Positions 32,737 to 43,443 are shown, numbered from the stretch's first letter. The stretch is 64,000 nt of DNA from Polytrichum commune (GCA_950295325.1 OX485806.1:1674001-1738000), one strand, 5' to 3'. The notes: generated from the letters alone by a model not told the origin. Numbers and translations: made by a program.

Positions 32737-33549
32737 TTAAATGAGCTTGTTAAATTTCGCGTGAAATAACAACTCTCTGTACAAATGGTCTCGTGGATCC
32801 AAGTATCTCTCGCCTATCGGATTGTTCCTAACAAAATTGTTTACGGGCAGTCCGCTTCCGCAGAGCGCCTGGAGGTATTTACCAAGGTCTAACAAAAATC
32901 GGTCCCGGACCTTCTCGACCGTCCACGTAGGGCAAACTATGAGGTTGGCCGTCGGGTTCAACATGTTCTTTGCGGCGCTGTCGTCCACCATGAGCGTGTT
33001 CTCGCGGGTGGGGCGGACGTCGTAGGGGACGCCTATCAAGGACGGACGCTGGTCCCAAAAAATGGGCTTCAAGACCTTGAGATATTGGGGGGAAGCGGGG
33101 TTGTTTGGTTTTTTGACGACTTTGCCGTCCTGTGTGTACAATATTCTACAGGCTTCCTGTGCTAGGACCATGCAGGGGGGCTCGATGCCCTTGAAGATGA
33201 ACTCCACGACAGCATTGGTGTTCTCGGCCGTCATGGAGCTCCACACGACCACCCACCATCGTTGTTGGGCCATCTGGAGGAAGGTCCGAAGCCACGGGCG
33301 GAGGTGAACTAGCTTGCTCTTTATGAACGTGGGCGGCCCGTCGTAATTCGCGTCCTCGGGCTTGCAAAAGGGCACCGTGGGGGTCCTAGGGCAATGAACG
33401 CATTGGACAAGGACCCCGTTCAGGTCTAACACCAGGAATCGTTTCTTCGGCCGCGGGGGCGGGGCGGGTAAAATCGTTGGCACTGCCGCGCTGCCCTCTC
33501 CGCTCCTTGGAGAAGAGCGTCAAGGAGCCGCTACGCTATGCTCCGAGCC
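32737..33549 (-). CDS. FCP1/HAD-type phosphatase-like exon of the large element
   Basis: The exon begins after acceptor ATCCGCAG in phase 0 with the exon ending at 34063, and stops at 32737. It encodes an FCP1-homology (NIF-like) fold: FLVLDLNGVLV (motif I), WVVVWSSMTAEN (motif II) and ENTLMVDDSAAKNMLNP (motif IV). Canonical FCP1 enzymes use DxDxT/V; here the second Asp is Asn (DLNGV), as in some plant FCP1-like families, so catalysis is doubtful. One TGA (about 33,520) interrupts the frame between the acceptor and the domain (SVAAP-stop-RSSPRSGEG). The alternative is a separate gene starting further down, but the only candidate start there is a GTG at 33483. Family role: dephosphorylation of proteins such as RNA polymerase II CTD. 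The role here is unknown. Confidence 0.72.
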
Positions 33550-34062
33550 CTGCGGATACGATCGAGAGAAAACGGTGGGTGACTTATGTCATGCTATGTC
33601 CAAACGAAGCATTAAAGAAACGAGTGTTCTCGGTGCAAACACAAAACCATTTGATTCATTTTGGAGGGGGTGCAACAAGGGACACAAGAGAGGCAAGAGC
33701 ATACAACATACATTCAAACACAGGATACAAGTATATAGGAGTAAAAAATGGTGATTATATTGTATACAATGTTCTATGTACATCTTGATTGGAGGGGAGC
33801 CGCGTTGAACGATGCATTCAAACTAGCCTAGTTCTACATCTAGCAAAATTTGAAGAGACGGGCCGCCGTGATGAAAACTTCGTCGCAAGCCGGGGGTATG
33901 TGGACGAACGAATGGTCGGGGGGATGTGGCGAAGGGCGCGAGTGCCGGGGGGGCGACGTGTGCGTGAGTTTAGGGTAGCTAGGGGACACGACCAAGGCAA
34001 GAAGACAAAGACCGAGGGAGTTTGGGTCGACCGACCCAAACTGAGTGGGGTCAGTGCATTAC
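33550..34062 (-). other. Intron before the FCP1-like exon
   Basis: Donor GAG|GTAATG at 34063/34062 and acceptor at 33550-33552. It contains one palindrome copy (34020-34041) and otherwise no recognised feature. Confidence 0.5.
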
Positions 34063-34397
34063 CTCGCCTTGGTCGTGCCTTGACGACGTGGATGCCGTCA
34101 CCGCGTGCGCTGCCCCACCTCTGTCACCGACGCCTCCGACGACGACGTCAGCCGCAACCTGCTCATGCAAAGGCTGACTGTCAGGCCTTTGTCCCAACCC
34201 AACCTCCGCATGCGCATCATGCATTGGTTCATCGACTGGGTTAGGAGTATAGGTTTCACCAGTCCCTTGCGGGCCTTCAACATCTAACATGGGCTCGTCC
34301 ACCGGGGTTTGGGTCGGCCGACCCAAACCCTGCTGCTTGGCGAGCGTCGCTCTGGGGCGCTGCAACGTCGGCACTGTTTGGGTCGGACGACCCAAAC
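34020..34397. repeat. Palindrome cluster 1 (three copies, two in coding sequence)
   Basis: Copies at 34020-34041, 34305-34330 and 34376-34397, with arms GTTTGGGTCG / CGACCCAAAC and central AC, GC, GA. The second extends to a perfect 26-bp palindrome (GGGTTTGGGTCG arms plus the self-complementary centre). Confidence 0.9.
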
Positions 34398-35517
34398 ATG
34401 TGGGGGTCGTCCCACTGGTGGTGTGGGGGCAAGAGGATGGGAGGCCAAAGCGGCGGGGGTGCCAACGAGCTGGAAGCTCCGGGGACGCGCCAAAGGTTGG
34501 GGTCGTCCACCTGCTGGACGGGCGCGTAAGGGCGGGCGTGAGGTTGCAGCAAGTGCGCGAAGCTGAAGGACTGCTGCGGCGTGGGCCGCGGGGCGATATC
34601 CTGGGGAGGGAATCCGGTGGGCAAGTGAGGGAATGAACTCGGGGGGGGGGCATCACCAATCCCTGCGCCAGCATGCCCTGGATCACTTGCGTGATCAGGT
34701 CCGCTTGGGACGGAGGTGGGGCCATCGCCCTTTGCCGCTCCTGCTCCAACAGGAGAGCCCTCAACTCCGCGACTTCGTTGCGGACCGAGGGCTCCTCGGC
34801 GGCGGCCTTTTGCAATCGGACGCGTTGCTCCTCGTCCCGGAGCATCTTCGCGTTGGCCTCCTCCACGGTGAGGACCTCGGGTTTCACCCTCACCATCCTA
34901 GCGAACGCTGTGGGGGAGGCAGGATCCGACCTCAGCCTCTTCGCGAGCTCCATGTTGTCCTCGTCCTTGGAGCTTATGGCGATCGTCTCCTCCACCGCAT
35001 AGTCGTTGTATAATTTCTTCCCTTTCAGCATTCGCCGCTCCCTGAAGGTGGCCGTCGCATCCCTCAAATACATGTCCTTCGTGTCGGCCACCGTTAGGAC
35101 GGGTACTAGCTTGCTCTGTGGCGTGGCAGCCCGCATGGCCTTCTTCCGCTGAGTGGCCTCGGATTCTTGAGTGAATCCTGTTGCCCCTTCCTCCACCTCC
35201 CCCTCCACTTTCTCTGCTTCCTCCTCCTCCTCCTCCTCCCCCTCCTCCGCAACCTCGCCACCTGCTCCCATTGACGGATTGCCCGGATGCAACCCGATGA
35301 GCGGCTCTGACAATTGAACGGGGGCCCGCATGGCGAATTCACCCGGGTTTATTCGCCTTGCCATATCCAAAGGATTCTTGCCCCCCTCGACGATCTCTTC
35401 GACATAGGATCCGGGTATCCAGTCGAGGATGTCCATTCTCTTGGCCAGCGCCTTCTGGGTCCTGTAGAATTGAACATCGGCATCCTCCACATAGGAGTAG
35501 ATGTTCAACCCAGACAT
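34063..35517 (-). CDS. Methyltransferase tail, acidic and coiled-coil exon of the multidomain gene
   Basis: Starts after acceptor TTGTGCAG with MSGLNIYSYVEDADVQFYRT, which completes the degenerate methyltransferase motif of the preceding exon. Next come a Glu-rich block from a CTC-repeat (35,215-35,250), TPQSKLVPVLTVADTKDMYL, and a coiled-coil region (EEANAKMLRDEEQRVRLQKA, ALLLEQERQRAM). Then follows a proline-rich part containing two palindrome copies translated as LGRPTQT. The frame changes at a 10-G run (34641-34650): natural-looking protein continues in the next frame to about 34,280 and then again in the first frame (VDEPMLDVEGPQGTGE). Phases are 0 at both ends. The exon is damaged or contains an assembly error at the G run. 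Confidence 0.6.
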
Positions 35518-35600
35518 CTGCACAATCAAAATCAATACTATTAGTATCACCAAATGAACAAATAATGGAAAATGACATCCAAAACAAAATAAGAATAGTT

Positions 35601-35801
35601 AGTTTGGGTCGAGCGACCCAAACTAGGTATGCCCCTAGTTTGGGTCGCTCGACCCAAACAGACCGTGCCCCTAGTTTGGGTCGCTCGACCCAAATAGACA
35701 GTGCCCTAGTTTGGGTCGCTGGACCCAAACAGACCGTGCCCTAGTTTGGGTCGAGTGACCCAAACAGACCGTGCCCCTAGTTTGGGTCGCACAACCCAAA
35801 C
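35601..35801. repeat. Palindrome cluster 2: six copies in a 35-37 bp tandem array
   Basis: Copies start at 35601, 35638, 35674, 35709, 35744 and 35780. Spacer CAGACCGTGCCCCTA is shared by most units. The array fills much of the intron between the two methyltransferase-like exons. Central bases are AG, CT, CT, CT, AG, CA, and some right arms have single changes. Confidence 0.92.
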
Positions 35802-35834
35802 CGTCCATATAGTTCCTTCAGGTTATTTGCTTAC

Positions 35835-38143
35835 CATGGCTGCGAAAACCGGTTTGGAGCCCCCGAAGACGTTGAAGATGCAGTCCCCTCTCTTCGTGAG
35901 GGTCCTCATCATCCGCAGGTAGAACTCCATGCGCAGCTCATCCACGGGGTAGTTGGCGTACTTCGCCTCGTCGTACAAGCTTCTGCTGGAGCCCAACCCT
36001 TCTTGGACTTGGAAGAGCTTCTCCATCCTGGCTATGGGATGGTTTGGCACCTTAAGCAGCTCAGCTTTGTACACGAAGTACAAGCACAGCACGTTGATGA
36101 TCTTCGTCTTCTTGTCTTTCAGCGTGCTGTACGCCCCCTCCGCCGGTGCAGCAACGTAGTGAGATTTTGAGACGGCGTACTCTGGCTGCAATTTCCGCAC
36201 GATCTCGTACACCTGCTCTGCCCTCCTGTCCTCGACAATCCACAGCCAGACGTCGACCTCCCTGAATTTGGGGCTGCCGTAATCCACAAACTTCGTGAAG
36301 AACGGCTCGTAGAACGGGGTGCTCATTTTCCCCTCGAATGAGGCTCCAGGGATGTTCCTGAAGTCTATCATTCCGAAGGGGAAGCGGTCCCCGGCTTTTG
36401 TCCTGATAGCCTTCCTGGCATCATAGCCCGACCATCCTTGGATCTTGAGAGGCTCGAGGGTGACCAAGTTGAAGTAGGCGTCGCCCTCGAAGCTGACGAT
36501 CTTCTTCTCCTTTATAAAGTTGGAGAAGGCACGCGTGGAGTGTTCAGGAAGCGCCCGGTTCCTCCCCCCCTTCACAAGCTTGGACTTCAGGAAGTCGTCT
36601 CCCGCCTCCCTGATGAGTGCCGCCATGGACGCACTGGTGAATTTGTAGTCGGCTTTGAATGCCCTCCAGTGCGCCTCGTCGACCTCTCCATCCACTATGA
36701 GCTTCTTCTCCGGCACCAGCTTGTGCAGCTCCTGGACGATGGTCGTCTTCTTTTTCCTATTCTTCGTCCATTCCTTCATGGTGTAGCATGAAGGGACGAA
36801 GATTTTGGGCTTGATGAAGACAATTTTTGGGTGGATCCAGCATCTCTTCGCAGTCGGCTGCACGTGCAGGATGTGGGACGCCACCTTTCCCATCTCTGTC
36901 TCCGAGAGACCTTGAAGAGCCCTGAAGAACTCCCTCACCAGAGGCTTCATTTTCTTGAAGCGCCCAGTCTGGTTGAAGAGCATGCCTGTCGCAACCCTTG
37001 CTAGTCCCCTTTGACATTCTTGCCAATTTTCAATTCTAGCAAAGGTTGCGAGCGCTAACCATTCGCATTCCGCCATGCTAATGATTAGCTCCTCCTACCC
37101 CGGACCTTATAGTTCATAGGAGGGAACCAACCCTCCTACTTTGCTTTAGGGACTCACCCCTTAATCGGTAACCCATTCCTAGATGTGGACTTCCATCCAT
37201 GGAAGTCCAATCCCATGTTGATCATCGCATTGCCGGAGCAACACTACAACAACCCGAACCATATTAGGCAACTATGGCCTCACAATGGGCCAATGCCCAT
37301 GGAGGCCGTGCCGTTCGGCCTCGGGTGGATGAGGCCACACCACCTCACCCATATAAGCCTCTAGGACTCTACGCGGGGCCCCTACCCCACCGTCAACCAA
37401 CCTCTTGTCTCTCTACCAAGAGTTGGGGCCAAGTGGACATTTTCCCTTAGCCGCTGGGCCTAGAAGCCCCCAGCAGCTTCAGACCATCATAACTTCCTTG
37501 TATGATGTCTGATTCCAGCACCCAACCACTCCATCTTCATCTACGCTTCATGTAGATGCCGATGGACTCCTCACTTGCCCCATTCGGGCAAGTGGTGAGG
37601 AAGTTATGCCTATTTGAACCTTGGCAGTCCCGGGAATCACTCCCAGGCACTGCTGTAGCAGGGCGCTGTCCGGGACAGCGCCCCACTCAAATGGCCATAA
37701 CTCCTAGCTCACACCTCCGATTGAGGTGTTCTTGAGCATTCTAGAATCACCACGCCATGAGCTACGCATAGCTCATGGCCTTACCCTTGTGCCTCCTAGT
37801 CTTCGTGGATGGGAGGCGTTCCCAACGCCCGGGGACCTCATCCACACTAGGATCACTTGGGCCCTCTCACCAACGGCGCCACAAGTCCCGGGTGTCACTC
37901 CGGGGTCCCCCTTGTGCCCATGGTGTTTCGGGCACTCCTCATGGAGAGGTGCGCGACAATGCCGGTGTCGGGATCCATGAGGTCCCCCGTCTCGTGTTTC
38001 TCGAAAACACTCTTCCATCTCCCCCACACGGAGTCAGACGCTGTGATCAAATAAATTTCTCCTCTTAGCTCGTTGTACTTCTTCTGCTTGTGGGAAGCGT
38101 TGTCAATCGAGGAGAATTTGTTGATCATCTGGTATTTGAAGTT
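35835..38143 (-). pseudogene. Methyltransferase-like exon split by a solo LTR
   Basis: Starts after acceptor CATGTGCAG (38143) with NFKYQMINKFSSI and reads to DLMDPDTG, where the solo LTR (36987-37958) interrupts it. It resumes as MLFNQTGRFKKMKPLVREFF and ends in FNVFGGSKPVFAAM at a donor ATG|GTAAGC (35835). Removing the LTR and one TSD copy leaves 444 codons with no frame break. The end, joined to the next exon, matches motif I of N4/N6 (beta-class) DNA methyltransferases (F.GSGTT..AA...G....E....Y). However, the GSGTT is GSKPV, and no DPPY/NPPY/SPPW catalytic motif is visible; VDVWLWIVED may sit at its place. It is probably a methyltransferase-fold pseudoenzyme, if the fold call is right. 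Intron phases are 0. Confidence 0.6.
36987..37958. mobile_element. Solo LTR of the gypsy family in the methyltransferase-like exon (TSD ATGCC)
   Basis: A 972-bp copy of the same LTR as 9428-10400, with a few percent differences and one base lost in the central CCCGGG palindrome. It is flanked by ATGCC at 36982-36986 and 37959-37963. It adds about 30 foreign residues to the downstream open frame, an artefact. Confidence 0.95.
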
Positions 38144-38190
38144 CTGCACATGAAGTAAATAACACACGTTAGAAAACTGCGAATGCAAGA

Positions 38191-38325
38191 GTTTGGATCT
38201 ATCGACCCAAACTATAAACCTGATGAGAAAAAGTAAACAATGTTATAGTTTGGATCGATCGACCCAAACTATAAACCTGACGAAAAAGGTAAACAATGCA
38301 AGAGTTTAGGTCGATCGACCCAAAC
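38191..38325. repeat. Palindrome cluster 3: three copies, 56-bp spacing
   Basis: Copies at 38191-38212, 38248-38269 and 38304-38325 in the intron between the ParB-like and methyltransferase-like exons. Left arms are slightly altered (GTTTGGATC, GTTTAGGTC). Spacers share AAGTAAACAATG. Confidence 0.9.
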
Positions 38326-38333
38326 ATACTCAC

Positions 38334-39659
38334 CTCCCATTTTGGGTTCTTGTCTTTAGCATTCTCCCTTTCCTTGGGAGGCCTGCCGTAAAACTCCCAC
38401 ACCTCCCTCGAGGCCATAATGTTCCGAATCCAGGATGCCTGGTACGCCCTCTTCTTGTTCCCCATGTTGAAGAAACGTGAGATGTCGGTTAGTACGGTCT
38501 CGTTGTCAGACCAAACCACCAATGCCTTCCACACCTTTAGCTTCTCCTTTTGGTTGTTGGGGTCGTCCCACTCGGTCATCAGCTGAATTTTTTTAGAGGC
38601 CTCCACACTGTATTGGCCGTCAATCAGCCAGAAGTCGCCTTTGCATATTGTCGGCCACATTTCAGGCGTCGGCATTCTCTTCAGCCCTTGGGGCATGACA
38701 ACAATTGTCTGCCTGTCGTCTTTGAATTGCCCTCCCAAGATTTGAGCGACCATCCAGTCGACGTAGGCGTCCTCCTTGGCTCGGACACACTTCTAAGGTG
38801 GCGCAAGGTGGCACTATGCAATGTTCACCTCGAACTTGAAGTCCCTGCCCATGAAGAAGCAATGCAGGCACTTCGTCTCGAAGTTATCATTGATTTTCTG
38901 TATCTCGCCTGCATCCACCTCTTGGCCAGGTTTCGACATCCGCAGCTCCGGGGAAACTGGCTCGGTGGTCATGACGGAGGACTCTCTCGCCCTCTTCGAC
39001 GGGGTCGTCTGCCGGCTTCCTGACGGTGTGGGCGTCTCGCTGTCAGCTGGCGTTCCTGTAGTGCTAGTCCGTCTGGAGTCTGCAGGGACCGGACGCGGCA
39101 TCCTCACAGTTTGGGGTCTGGACGACCTTGCGCCTTCTTCCGCCGTTGCCTTACGCCTCACAGGCTGCTGCGTTTTGGCTTTACTTTGCAGCGCCTTGTT
39201 GAGCACCGTGATAGCCTGTTTCAATTTTGTAAACCTACTTGCAACCTTCGTGTTGGTTACATTGCCATCTATGAAAATTGTCTCCGGTTTAATTGTTTCA
39301 GGCTCCACGCATGACTCCTTGGCGTATATGGTGTCGAATGACTCGGAGAACTAGTGCATGAACATGTGGGCGTTCTGCACGGCAGAGTTCTCGAGAATTA
39401 CGTCCACGTAATCCCCGAGGGCTTGGACGGACGCAACTTCCCATCCTGTCAACGTTGTCCAAGTGTGGTTCTCGTGGGTCCCTACTTTTACCACGAACAG
39501 GAGCTTGAACTGGGAGCCCTTGACAACCTGAACTGACCACGCAAGAACGAGCCCATCCTTGGGCACGTATGAATCGTCCTGGGGAGTTTCATACTCCTGC
39601 CATAGTGCGTCTGGCGCGAGCATAAAAAACCTTTCTCCAGGTCTCTTCTTTGGGGCCAT
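38334..39659 (-). pseudogene. N-terminal and ParB/DGQHR-like exon of the multidomain gene
   Basis: Begins with ATG at 39659 after an acceptor (TTACAG) and ends KNPKWE at donor GAG|GTGAGT (38334), 442 codons. Residues 1-100 (MAPKKRPGERFFMLAPDALW..., then KLLFVVKVGTHENHTWTTLT) are unrecognised. Next comes a Ser/Thr/Pro/Arg-rich linker, then CVRAKEDAYVDWMVAQILGG, DDRQTIVVMPQGL and FWLIDGQYSVEASKKIQ. That order (residue pattern, hydrophobic beta strand, I-D-G-Q-x-S/R..A) resembles ParB N-terminal/DGQHR folds, which in phages are often fused to N4/N6 methyltransferases. Here a methyltransferase-like segment also follows. Three in-frame TAG stops (39353-39351, 38816-38814, 38795-38793) disable this copy. 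The domain call is by eye. Confidence 0.55.
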
Positions 39660-39685
39660 CTGTAAGTCCAAAATGGAAACTATTA

Positions 39686-40133
39686 GTTTCGGTCAATCGA
39701 CCTAAAGTAATCGACAATGCATTTAGTATTTGATGGAATGGAACAAATGTATTTTATTGACCATCCCGAATTCAAGGTTTGGGTCGATCGACCGAAACCT
39801 TGACCATTTGGTGGCTCGTATTCTTTAAATGTTGAGGCTACAATGTTTGGGTCAAGCGACCCAAACATTTCATTAATTTTAAAGTTGATTTCAAGTGTTT
39901 CAGTAGATTTGAAATTGAGGCTCTGTGGTTTAGGTCGCTCGACCCAAACATTTTATTAATTCTCAATCTGGTTTCAAGTGTTTTTTTATATTTTGAATTG
40001 GGGTTTGGGTCGCTCGACCCAAATATGAGGCTTTGGGGTTTGGGTCGATCGACCCAAACATTTAATCAATTTTCAAGCTGATTTTGAATGTTTCATTACA
40101 TTTTAAATTGGGGTTTGGGTCGCCTCCCGAAAC
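39686..40133. repeat. Palindrome cluster 4: seven copies upstream of the ParB-like exon
   Basis: Copies start at about 39686, 39777, 39845, 39928, 40003, 40038 and 40113 (the last degenerate). They sit 5' of the first recognised exon of the minus-strand gene, in its upstream intron or leader, with irregular 35-91 bp spacing and related AT-rich spacers (TTCAAGTGTTT, TTTTAAATTGGG). Confidence 0.88.
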
Positions 40134-40170
40134 TACTCAGTTTCCAGAGGCATGTTTAATGTTTAAACAT

Positions 40171-40192
40171 CATATACAATGCATTGTATATG
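40171..40192. repeat. Perfect 22-bp palindrome with flanking outer arms
   Basis: CATATACAATG / CATTGTATATG is perfectly self-complementary, and CATGTTT (40151) / AAACATG (40193) forms an outer stem. It is unrelated in sequence to the GTTTGGGTCG family but adjacent to it. Confidence 0.8.
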
Positions 40193-40199
40193 AAACATG

Positions 40200-43100
40200 A
40201 TCGTAAAGGAACTGAAGCAAATTGTGTAGAGTGAAATGATATACCTTGTGTTTGAAACTCTTGTAAGCTGCTCTTACAAGCTGATTCTTATAACCAGAAT
40301 CCAGAAACTCTGTGATATCACTAAAAATCAACACTCAGAAACACCTAAAAAACACTATGAATCTCACAAGCACTCTGAAACCCTCTCACAAACACCCTGA
40401 TTCTTGCAAGCCTTCTGATCACTACTAATAACAACCTGAAATCACTCCACAACAACAACAAAACTCTGATGTCACTCACTGCATCCACTCTACAATAAGA
40501 AATGAATGACACTCAACTAAAGCGCTCCGGACTCACTCAATGCGTGCACGCTGAACCAGGAAGAGAGAATAAGCCTATAATCCTAGAAGAGGACTCGAAG
40601 GACCAGAGAGGAGAAGAAGAATGCAAAGGAAGAAGTGAAGAGAAAGACAAAGAGGAAAGCGACGCTTCGCGGGAAGCGGCGCGTCCAAGCAAAAAACTAT
40701 GAGCGCAAGAAGCTATGCGAAAAGACAAACGCACAATCGCTTGGCGCGTCACTATGGAAAGCGGCGGCGCTTCGCACGGAGGGAGAGGAAAGCGAGAAAG
40801 AGAGAAAGAGAGAAAGAGGAGGGGAGAGAAGGAGAGAGCCGAAGGGGTTCCCCTTCAGACAATCCTGGCCATGCGATTGCTTGGGCCCATCAACAACCCA
40901 GAAGCCTCGCGGGCCAAAACCCTGCCAGGTGTCCAAACCTCCTTGGTGGAGGTGGTTGCCCGCAAGGCTTCTGGTGTTGACACCTAGCACCCTATGGACA
41001 TTGCCTTAGGCATTGTCCTTGCCCCTAGGGGCGGGACATAGGACGGGTCGGTGCCTCTCTTGGCCGCCCGGCCCCGGCCTTCTAACCCGGTATGAATTCA
41101 TTACCGGCAATTCAAATACATTCAAAAAGCTACATAGACTAAGGTGTTGCACAATATTTACACCATCGCCAACTCTGATTTTAATGGTGTTGAATTGAAT
41201 GATCGCCCATTGGAATTGATAACATCGTAGCCATTATTTGTTTTGGTATTTCAATAATGTAGTCGTATGGAATCATATGAGAGTGTTACAAAATCTAAGA
41301 GGAGTAATTCATAATTATATTGCAATCTTCAAAGACAATTACACGGTGCAATAATATAAATATGATAACCGTTCACATGGTTAAGGGTATTGGGTTATGT
41401 ATTCTAATTTCTATGATGGTTGTTGGTGGAGGACAAAGCTCTAGACTACAATGGATACCCTAACAAGTAGCATTAGAGTGAACATTAACATATGTACTTA
41501 GAAGCTCAAATTTGAAGTACATGGGAGAAACAAAATGATAACAAATGTATCTACTTCAACCCCATGGACTTCACATATCATATGAAGCCATTTAAACATT
41601 CAGTTTTTTGTTCGATGATGCCTAAACCCTAAACCCTAAACACCACAACCCATAAATGAATGGCACACACGTCAAATAACAGGGCCTTGGTGCTTGTAGT
41701 TCTCAATACAAATGTATATTGTCATCAGAACATCCTAATTCACGAAAGAATGAACTCACAAATGTCATTTGTGATTTATGGTTCCATTAATGACTTCCAC
41801 ATACGTAGGTTAATGTCACACTTGCATGCTTGAGGATGGAGCAATGTTGTGTGCACACATTACAAACAACATATGTTCTTTTGATTAGCGCAAATTGAAA
41901 GTTGGCCAAAATATTCAACTTTGTCATGGCATCAATTCCTTGTTTTCAAAATATAAGTCCTCATGTGAGGGTCTAAATAATTGCATTAACTATTATATTT
42001 AGTGACTTTTAGTATATGAGGTTTTATAATATTGGCACCTCTTTTGTCAATATATTGTTTGAATTATACCACAATGTTTGACTCCAAGTAGAATAAAACC
42101 CCTTAGATATAATCTTACATATTGTCATAGGGATATTGGTAATTAGTGTATGTATTCATATTTAGTGTATCAAACTCTATATATCCAATTTAGTTTTATC
42201 TAGTCAATGAAAGTGTTGTAGTGTCACTACAATGAATATGATAATTACACTCAATATGATAGTTAGTGTCTGATACACTTAATAAGAACGTTTAAAATAG
42301 ATGTTGTTTGTATATGGGGGCATCAGTGAACCACTACTAAATTTTGGTGTTTAGGGTTTAGGGTTTAGGGGATAGGGTTATAACATATTAATCTATCCAA
42401 TGTCAATGTATAACATTGTCTTACTCGTGAGAAGAGTCTTATAGGAAGGTTATAGTGAAGACGATATTGTGTTTATTTGAGACGTTTAAACGCGATATAT
42501 TGATTGGTCTTGTGTTTATTCAAATAACATGAAATATTGTGGATGTTAATAGGGGCTAGGGGTCCAACTTTGGATGTTTCGCTCAGTTTAGGGAATCACA
42601 TATTAGTCGCTAATAAACCATCGTTCATGATGTATTTAATATATGGAATGTGATGTAAAAGTAAATCGGAGAAGCACAACATCATGTTGTTATTCATTGT
42701 TCTCTCCACGTGTATTAGATAATGGAGGAAGATATAACATATATTGTTTGCATAATATGAAGAAGAGTCTAATCGGAAGGTCATAGTAAATACAATCTTG
42801 ATCATGTTAATATGTTATATGGGACGTTTAAACATGATATCCTAATTGGTTTTGTATTTAGTCAATGCGTATTTCATGTTGTGGATGTTATAAGGGTTTA
42901 GGGTCCAATCTTCGATGGTTTGCTCTCACACATTAGTAAACTTGAAGTGAACTTGAGGATGGATTCAAGTAACATTAAAAGATTGAACTAAAAAGGGACA
43001 TTGGTAGTTAGTATCCCCTTAACAACGTCCACATACGTTCGTCATTGCCACTCTTGCATGCGAGATAATAGAGCAAGGTTCTAGGGTTTAGGGTTTAGGG

Positions 43101-43400
43101 GAGACAAATAAATAATTCTATTCATCATGACAATGGCCTCAAGCCTTGGAAACTCTCTCATAATTGCAGCCTCCAAATGGCCCAAACCCCACCTAAATAG
43201 GTTTACACTTGAAAGCATTGAATGGAGTTGTGTTGGGGTCTACATATTGGTTAAAATATACCTTGATGATACTTGAAAAAATTAATGTGGCCGCCACCCT
43301 TCCTCCCAACGGCGTATGTCATATCCACACAAGACAAAAAAAAATAGATTAAATATCATACACTAAGTCATATGACGGCTGGGGTATGAGAAGGGCATTG
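40200..43400. other. Intergenic part of the large element with telomere-like motifs
   Basis: No gene is supported. 40,600-40,850 is GA-rich low complexity. Short plant-type telomere motifs occur three times: CCCTAAACCCTAAA near 41,628, and TTTAGGGTTTAGGG near 42,355 and 43,085. The rest is AT-rich. Confidence 0.6.
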
Positions 43401-43443
43401 ATAGATGCGCATTTTCTACTATAAACAGAAAACGGGGAATTAT

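Noticed and set aside
34633..35013. Plus-strand frame of 126 codons
   Set aside because: Opposite the acidic and coiled-coil exon. Composition is biased (Leu/Arg/Gly) and no domain is visible.
35601..35801. Palindrome array as a CRISPR array
   Set aside because: Repeats of 22 bp have spacers that are themselves repeated, with no cas genes. It is a tandem amplification of a palindromic unit.
36987..37076. N-terminal 30 residues of the open frame ending at 35823 as part of the methyltransferase-like protein
   Set aside because: They are encoded by the inserted solo LTR; the true exon continues on the other side of it.
40502..41009. Several overlapping frames in the GA-rich stretch
   Set aside because: Low-complexity Lys/Arg/Glu sequence open in several frames at once, without domain or splice support.
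41620..41645. Chromosome end or telomere
   Set aside because: Only two to three TTTAGGG units inside ordinary sequence, repeated at two other internal sites.
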